Assembly (NCBI RefSeq): GCF_000218685.1 | Contig: NW_006763295.1 | Coordinates: 1,091,893 to 1,155,892 of the forward strand | Length of the DNA: 64,000 bases | Source: Serpula lacrymans var. lacrymans S7.9 | Lineage: Eukaryota > Basidiomycota > Agaricomycetes > Boletales > Serpulaceae | Direction: 5' to 3' | In this document: positions 60,461 through 64,000 of the stretch, one piece after another | Numbering within the stretch: position 1 is the stretch's first letter | Layout of the letters: every line of letters begins with the position of its first letter | Position numbers and translations under genes: made by a program | The notes under the pieces: model-generated | Database searches by the model: none | What the model saw: only the letters and a program-made list of their open reading frames with translations | What the model was told of the DNA's origin: nothing

Positions 60461-62573
60461 CTTCGTCCCATCTTCGGTCTGTTAGATCCCCCGCTTCCTT
60501 CAAAAATTGTTCGCCCCTGAACTGTATTGGAAGGTACTCATTGTGCACCGGATGACTGTAGATTGATGGTACTATCTTTAGCGTCGTTCAGCACACGTGA
60601 TATCCACTTACACATAGTCTGGATTGTACCGATATCCTTGGGAATAGCCCAGGTCCTTCATTAGGTTGGTGGGAGCATTCCGTATTTGTATGGGAACAGG
60701 CAGCGTAAGATCCAGCTTCGCCGCTTCCTCAGCTCGATTATAGGCCTGGTACGCCCTAGTCGATTTGGGGGCTTCTGACAGATACGCCACCAAATGAGCA
60801 AGATTGATGCGACATTCTGGCATACCAATCACTTGGCATGCTTGAAGTGTAGCAATTGCCTGTAACGAAATTTTAAAAACCGCAGATAGTCTATGCTGGA
60901 AATACCCGACGGACCAATGGAAGCGCATGGTTATCTGCTAATCCCACGTCTTCACTGGCGCATACCACCATTCTCCTCGCTATGTACATCGGGTCCTCTC
61001 CGGCGCTCAACATTCGAGCCAACCAGTACATGGCCGCGTTGCCTTGGCTGCCTCGAACGCTCTTATGAAGAGCGGAAATCATGTCATAATGGCTGTCACC
61101 TGTTCGATCGTAAGAAGCAGATACAGACCGTCGAAGTGAGGAAAGTAGAGTGGCTTCTGTGATATCTTTTTTGGAGGACAAAACGAGCTCGAGCAGAGAG
61201 ATAGCGGTCCGAGCGTCCCCCGTAGAAAGTGAAACAATGGAAGCTATAACACGTGCTGTCAATTGAGGAAATAAAGGAAATGGTAAGTCAATTGAACTAT
61301 CGGTTGATTGCGATGGATGATGGATAGATGACGGTTGAGAAGATGTTTCAGGCACAGGGCTTGAGGGTCTATCGGAGGGCTCTTCGTCCGTTGAAAAACG
61401 GTCCATGGCATTTCGAACAACTTGCTTAATGTCATCATCGGTAAGCTGTTCTAGCACAAAGACTCTACAATAAGAAGTTGTTTCATTTTGGATGACGGTA
61501 CTAATAAAGAACACCACTGACCGGCAACGACTCAATAAAGCACCTGTAAGCTTGAAAGAAGGATTTTCTGTCGTAGCACCTATCAACTGTACTATATCAG
61601 CAGTTTTGCGCAGAGAAGTGGTGTGCTGTAGAAAATATACTTGAATATGACCTTGTTCGATATACGGGAGGAAAATGTCCTGATAAATCGGTTCGAATGA
61701 TGTTTACATGACTGAAAACGAACGCACTTGCTGTGATTTGTTAAACCTGTGCACCTCGTCTAGAAATAATATTGTCCGTCTGCATCGATGATCAGTCCAT
61801 GCCACACTCTGATTATCTATTATAGAACGTGCCTCCCGGTCATCACAAGAGATCCCTTAGCCTCTTCAAAGACCACGCGGACATCATTGATGCCTGACGA
61901 CGTAGCACTTAGTTCTTTGAATGTGGCATCTGTTTGATCCGCAAGAAGCCTAGCAAGGGTTGTTTTTCCACAGCTGAACAAGTGGCAGTCAGATGATTAT
62001 ACCACAGCGCTAGGGTCTGCATACCCCGGAGGTCCCCAAAATATCATGCTTCCGATGGTACAATTTTGAACCATATTCATCAGCAATGAATCAGATCCAG
62101 TAAGATGCTCCTGTCCGACGAACTCGGCGAGTTTTTTTGGTCGAATTCTTTCGGCCCATGGCGCTGCTGAGCTGAGACGCGACGAGATGACTTTGGATCG
62201 CTTTGAGGATGGTTGGGACATCGCTGGGACTGCAATGACACGTTTTTTGCCTTTCGTTGTGCTGATGCCATGATGAGAACTCGAGTCTGAGATTGCTTGG
62301 TTGGACCGTTCACCGTCTATCTTTCTCGGCGTCTGTCCAAAGATGGGAGCAATTTTTGTCACAGGTGGCTGTTTGTCTGAATCCTCGCTACGAAAAGACG
62401 AGGTTTTCGCCTGCCCTTCTTCGCTTTCTTGACTAGTACTAGGTCCGGGACATCCACGATCGAGATGTTGGTTGATGTCTTGTTCGGGAACGCGTTTCGA
62501 GCATATAGGACTCCAGGCCTGTGAATGAAAGGATTTTCAAGTCCAATACACAGACATACCAAGTTACTTTCAT
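60390..62573 (-). CDS. MGS1: Mgs1/WRNIP1 AAA+ ATPase with UBZ4 zinc finger
   Basis: Mgs1/WRNIP1 binds ubiquitinated PCNA and helps stalled replication forks. The start is the ATG at 62573: a 14-nt exon (MKVT plus two bases) joins across intron 62511-62559 to give MKVTCPICSKRVPEQDINQH and LDRGC, a complete UBZ4 ubiquitin-binding finger with C-x2-C and H-x3-C ligands. A disordered basic linker follows. The RarA/AAA+ core has PWAERIRPKKLAEFVGQEHL, Walker A GPPGCGKTTLARLL, split by an intron after GPPG, and Walker B LFLDEVHRFNKSQQD. Next come IGATTENPSFKLTGALLSRC with the Arg finger, GDARTAISLLELVLSS (sensor 2) and the tetramerisation part GSQGNAAMYWLARMLSAGED. It ends FRGEQFLKEAGDLTDRRW and a short acidic tail at 60390. 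About 560 residues. It is divergent from GCD1. Confidence 0.94.
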
Positions 62574-62790
62574 TTGTCAGAATGGTGAGTGTCGGAAGTC
62601 GCGATTGTCAACCAGAGTCTCCGCGAGTGTTCAGGACAAAACTTCGCGGATGACAAGATCGTCGTAGGCGTTATTATAGCAGTCCATAAAAGGAAACTGA
62701 CTCGTTTCTTAACTTTGATTCGGGGCAAGTGCACTTCAGCTTGCTCTCCCATTTCTCACTTTCAAGCTTAAGCCTCCAGCCTCAGTAAAC
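62574..62790. promoter_or_regulatory. Bidirectional promoter between MGS1 and GCD1
   Basis: 217 bp between divergent start codons of two housekeeping genes; promoters and leaders must share this space. No TATA box is evident. Confidence 0.55.
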
Positions 62791-64000
62791 ATGAATTTCA
62801 ATGTGACTCCCGTCGAGGCTGTCACTCGCGAATTTCTCGCTGTCGTATTGGCAGGTTTTGGCAACGAGTACGGTTTTCTCAATTTCAAGTTATCTATACC
62901 AGTGGAGCAAATGATCTAATCGCGACTTCTTTCCATAGATTATTGCCATTGACAAGTGAGCATGGTGAAGAACCATGTCCAAAGGCATTGCTACCTATCT
63001 TCAATAAACCGATGCTGGATTATCCACTGTCGTGGCTGGAGCAATCAGGCATTAAAGGTGAGCCATCACATCTTCAACTATCCATCTCTTTCTGAATCAG
63101 TTCATAGACGTATTACTGATATGCCCTTCCTCTCATCGGGCCGCTATATCACATTATATACACTCCGATTCCACAACAACTTCATTTGCATCCTTACGCA
63201 TCGATCTACAGCCATTCGACGAATCACAAGACCTCAGTAGTGGAACGTGCTCCCTACTAAAACACTTTGCCAGCCGGATACAGGACGATTTCGTTCTACT
63301 GCCATGCGATTTCATACCTCCTCCTTCTCTACCCCTCTCGAAACTTCTCAACAAATTCCGCACGGAGAGTGCGACTGATGGTGCCATTGCCACGACTTGT
63401 TGGTTCGAAGCTCAACGTACAGGATCTAGTCCAGACGAATGGGGGGCCTCTTTTCCCTCTCCTTCAATCGTGTGGGATGAGGTGACCGGTACACTACTGC
63501 ATGTCGATGTTCCCGATGGAACCGATCACCGCGGGGAGTTGGAATTACGCATGGGTCTTCTTACTAGGTATGCTGCAATTCCATTTGTGTCTGTTTCTGC
63601 GCTGAAGATTTGTGTGTGTAGTTATCCGCGAGCGAAGCTATCGTCGAAATTCCACGATTCACACGTTTATGTCTGTAAAAGAGCAGTCCTGGACGTTCTT
63701 TTGCAAAAACATCATTTCGACTCACTTCGCGAAGACTTCTTTCCTTGGTTATGCAAAATTCAATACCAAAACACCAAGCGAATAAAATACGGTCATGGTT
63801 TGTTTCATCATCTAACAATCTTGTTTCACTTAGTTCACTTCTTCTGTTAGCCCTGGGTGCGTTGGCTGATTCGATATCAAATTCGATATCTATGAAGCAC
63901 TCTACACTACATACAAATGTGTACGCGAAGATCAAGTTAACTACTCTCGAACCTCGAACATCAGAATCATCACCGCAGCAAAGTAGAATCGGCCTATCGA
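62791..64000 (+). CDS. GCD1: Translation factor eIF2B subunit gamma (partial, 3' end beyond window)
   Basis: eIF2B-gamma is a catalytic-side subunit of the guanine-nucleotide exchange factor for eIF2 and a target of stress control of translation. The start is the ATG at 62791: MNFNVTPVEAVTREFLAVVL, then AGFGNE. The next exon gives LLPLTSEHGEEPCPKALLPI and FNKPMLDYPLSWLEQSGIK, the nucleotidyltransferase-like signature of eIF2B gamma and epsilon (here gamma by its EPCPKALLP form). Further exons give SKLLNKFRTESATDGAIATT, GTLLHVDVPDGTDHRGELEL and KFHDSHVYVCKRAVLDVLLQ, which fit the family's sheet-helix pattern. The sequence is still open near 63800 and the left-handed beta-helix end lies outside. 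The family match is firm; the truncation is only the window edge. Confidence 0.92.

Noticed and set aside
62490..62573. Missing first Cys in the MGS1 zinc finger (Ser-Pro-Ile-Cys)
   Set aside because: A later acceptor (GGAG|T) joined to the 14-nt exon restores Cys-Pro-Ile-Cys and supplies the start codon.
3307..62573. A functional chromatin/DNA-repair gene cluster (FUN30, HDA1, RAD10, MGS1)
   Set aside because: The genes are dispersed over 60 kb among unrelated ones, and all are common housekeeping genes; chance linkage is enough.
1..64000. tRNA, rRNA, transposon, CRISPR or plasmid features
   Set aside because: I saw no B-box with a cloverleaf, no long terminal or inverted element pair, no transposase motifs and no regular direct-repeat array by eye; a tRNAscan or repeat search was not possible.

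Overview
This window is nuclear DNA from a filamentous basidiomycete, most likely a mushroom-forming Agaricomycete. The genes are split by many short introns (about 45-65 bp) with GT-AG ends. The gene families are fungal: RMT2, CSF1, OPT, a TRP-like/FLC channel and a DUF1746 protein. The secreted AA9 polysaccharide monooxygenase points to a plant-litter or wood degrader. Most reading frames in any one frame are single exons, so gene spans were rebuilt by joining exons at splice sites that keep conserved family motifs in frame.

Layout. 0.2-1.4 kb: a mitochondrial-carrier-like membrane protein (minus). 1.4-3.3 kb: no convincing gene, possibly a decayed one. 3.3-7.4 kb: the FUN30/SMARCAD1 remodeller (plus). 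7.5-8.2 kb: the TRAPP subunit BET5 (minus), divergent from a DHA2-type MFS exporter (8.7-11.1 kb, plus). 11.3-12.4 kb: an unassigned membrane protein. 13.0-14.5 kb: the ankyrin-methyltransferase RMT2. 14.8-16.0 kb: the AA9 enzyme. 16.9-19.1 kb: a DUF1168 protein and the 60S factor NSA2, which is divergent from YIP1 (19.3-20.3 kb). 20.5-31.6 kb: one very large gene, CSF1 (BLTP1-type lipid bridge), divergent from a small twin-CX9C mitochondrial factor (32 kb). 32.3-35.0 kb: a DUF1746 protein and an unassigned membrane protein. 35.6-38.4 kb: class II histone deacetylase HDA1. 39.0-52.5 kb: two large amidohydrolase paralogues point away from each other and enclose RAD10/ERCC1 and a large nuclear protein. 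52.8-59.3 kb: a TRP-like/FLC membrane protein and an oligopeptide transporter. 59.9-62.6 kb: a small unknown gene overlapping the end of MGS1/WRNIP1. 62.8 kb to the edge: the start of eIF2B-gamma (GCD1).

Most genes are housekeeping: chromatin (FUN30, HDA1), DNA repair and replication (RAD10, MGS1), ribosome and translation (NSA2, GCD1), membrane traffic and lipids (BET5, YIP1, CSF1). They share no obvious pathway, so the order looks like ordinary fungal synteny. I see no transposon, tRNA, rRNA, CRISPR array or biosynthetic cluster.

The unusual points are gene-structural: an NSA2 gene whose first coding exon is only ATG and whose second is 6 nt; three probable GC-AG introns; a same-strand coding overlap at MGS1; a 66-codon ORF ending two bases before the start codon of one amidohydrolase; and the inverted amidohydrolase pair.
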